In this document: positions 63,045-64,000 of the stretch, piece by piece
How positions within the stretch are numbered: the first letter of the stretch is position 1
How the letters are laid out: every line of letters begins with the position of its first letter
From: Candidatus Brocadia sp.
GTDB taxonomy: Bacteria; Planctomycetota; Brocadiia; Brocadiales; Brocadiaceae
Assembly: GCA_021646415.1 (NCBI GenBank)
Contig: SOEU01000005.1
Location: 62,001 to 126,000, forward strand
DNA: 64,000 nucleotides
Reading direction: 5' to 3'
Position numbers and translations under genes: made by a program
Notes under the pieces: model-generated
Seen by the model: the letters and a program-made list of their open reading frames with translations, nothing else
What the model was told of the DNA's origin: nothing
Databases searched by the model: none

Positions 63045-64000
63045 ATGACAAGTGAAACGAAACGCAAGATTGAACACATCGTACCAGTCATATTCGCTTT
63101 TTTATTGAGGTATTTCAATACCTGGCAAGCACTCCTTTTTGCATTTGTAGGAATTATGTATGGACTTTTTTTATCAAAGATATTCGTAAAGGGCGCTTTC
63201 CGGGAACATGAACAGGAAAGGGGCTTTTCCTTCGGTAAACTGATCTACGGGATAATGGTCTTTGTCCTTATCCTCCTTTTTAACAAAAAAATGTATATTG
63301 TAGCAGGCGCCTGGGCCATCATGTCCCTGGGTGACGGCTGCTCTAATATCTTTGGAAAGGCTTATGGGAAAAAGAAACTTCCCTGGAATCCTGAAAAGTC
63401 ATGGATCGGTTCTCTGTCCTTCGTCTTCTTTGGCGGACTGGGCGCCACCCTCCTCATGTGGTGGGTAAATCTGAATCCGCTACAGATACCGTTACCGTGG
63501 TATCATCTGCTGATCACGGCGTTTTTGGCCTCTTTCGTAACGGCAGGAGTAGAATCATTGCCGCTGAAAATCGATGACAATATTACGGTACCGCTGGCTG
63601 CGGGGCTATTTCTTTATGCTACTACTCTTGTGATTTGGGAACATCTCAGTCATGCCTATAGCATCTTCGCCGCCTTAAGTATCAACGTTTCATTCGGCCT
63701 GCTTGCCTATTCTTTAAAAACCGTAAGCAAGTCGGGATTAATCGGCGGTGTTGTTCTTGGTACTGTAATCTATCTTTGCCTGGGGCCGGGGGGATTTTTA
63801 ATCCTCTTTACATTTTTTTTACTCGGCAGCTGGTCATCCAGGTATAAGTATGCGTGGAAGGCTTCGCATGGAGTTGCTCAGGAAAACAAGGGCAGGCGCG
63901 GTTCAAAGCACGCAATCGCAAAGGGTGGAGTTGGGCTTGTGATGGCCGTTATGGCCTTATTGACCAATACCCCGGAAATTTTCAAGATTGCCTTTGTTGC
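63045..64000 (+). CDS. Phosphatidate cytidylyltransferase-like and DUF92 membrane protein, partial
   Basis: From the ATG at 63045 (MTSETKRKIEHIVPV) to the window end, 318 codons remain open. Residues ~1-200 have many helices with the CTP-transferase/dolichol-kinase-like segment SLGDGCSNIFGKAYGKKKLPW and EKSWIGSLSFVFFG, and AGVESLPLKIDDNITVPL. The later part carries the DUF92 motif SKSGLIGGVVLGTVIYLCLGPGG and SSRYKYAWK. The fusion is cut by the edge. The start has no clear ribosome-binding site, since it lies inside a dispersed repeat. Confidence 0.85.
   Translation, partial: MTSETKRKIEHIVPVIFAFLLRYFNTWQALLFAFVGIMYGLFLSKIFVKGAFREHEQERGFSFGKLIYGIMVFVLILLFNKKMYIVAGAWAIMSLGDGCSNIFGKAYGKKKLPWNPEKSWIGSLSFVFFGGLGATLLMWWVNLNPLQIPLPWYHLLITAFLASFVTAGVESLPLKIDDNITVPLAAGLFLYATTLVIWEHLSHAYSIFAALSINVSFGLLAYSLKTVSKSGLIGGVVLGTVIYLCLGPGGFLILFTFFLLGSWSSRYKYAWKASHGVAQENKGRRGSKHAIAKGGVGLVMAVMALLTNTPEIFKIAFV

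Noticed and set aside
1-64000. tRNA, rRNA, CRISPR arrays, replication origin
   Set aside because: No cloverleaf, ribosomal RNA core, regular repeat-spacer pattern or DnaA-box cluster was recognised by eye; a tRNAscan and CRISPR finder would be decisive.

Overview
The window looks like a chromosomal segment of an anammox-type planctomycete (Ca. Brocadiales). This is an inference. It rests on a moderately AT-rich background, an NnrS-like haem protein beside a cytochrome c'-like protein, a Na+-NQR-type complex, and a housekeeping set that includes peptidoglycan genes (murA, murB, lpoB-like). No rRNA or protein marker was compared, so the taxonomy is tentative.

Layout. 1-3.5 kb: nfeD/slipin pair, then a decayed region with a broken gene, a truncated riboswitch copy and a riboswitch-controlled membrane protein. 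3.5-10.9 kb: proC, transketolase, SLC13 permease, queE-queC and an alpha/beta hydrolase. 10.9-19.6 kb: an ABC exporter, a MacA-MacB-type tripartite exporter and a three-lipoprotein operon (COG3014, YcfL, LpoB). 19.6-27.5 kb: MBL hydrolase, nitrilase, DJ-1/PfpI, riboswitch-controlled cytochrome c', NnrS with two DUF1858 domains, Hsp20, MurB. 27.6-29.8 kb: an SDR gene split by a complete ISL3 element. 30.8-36.8 kb: an NQR-type operon with a ferredoxin-bearing A subunit and a fused NqrD-NqrE subunit. 37.4-39.8 kb: an IS4-type element, a MazEF pair and a nonsense-mutated DUF2283 gene. 39.8-48.2 kb: an unusually GC-rich island described below. 48.3-53.7 kb: a minus-strand translation operon (ffh, rpsP, trmD, rplS, yraN, a TatD-radical SAM fusion) plus a GNAT gene. 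53.9-64 kb: rpmE-prfA-prmC-murA, a GAF-PAS protein, deoB, ptsN-like, a CNNM/CBS protein, an SDR epimerase and a DUF92 membrane protein cut by the window end.

The most interesting system lies at about 43.3-48.2 kb on the minus strand. One apparent operon encodes a PatA-like subtilisin protease, a 72-residue CGGC peptide, a PatG C-terminal-like protein (broken by a one-base frameshift), and then seven paralogous small peptides in tandem. Each peptide begins with a near-identical PGF(T/S/N/I)AE leader after a conserved ribosome-binding cassette, and each ends in an unrelated, mostly cysteine-rich tail. This is the architecture of precursor peptides and processing enzymes of a RiPP-like system, but no YcaO, lanthionine, radical-SAM or export gene is visible in the cluster. 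A c-di-GMP-I (GEMM)-class riboswitch with its own promoter and terminator stands immediately upstream.

The second theme is that GEMM-class riboswitch itself: four copies, three with an intact core, each fused to a nearly identical intrinsic terminator. They precede a membrane protein, a cytochrome c' and the peptide cluster, and suggest a cyclic-dinucleotide regulon. The intergenic regions also carry several palindromic repeat families.
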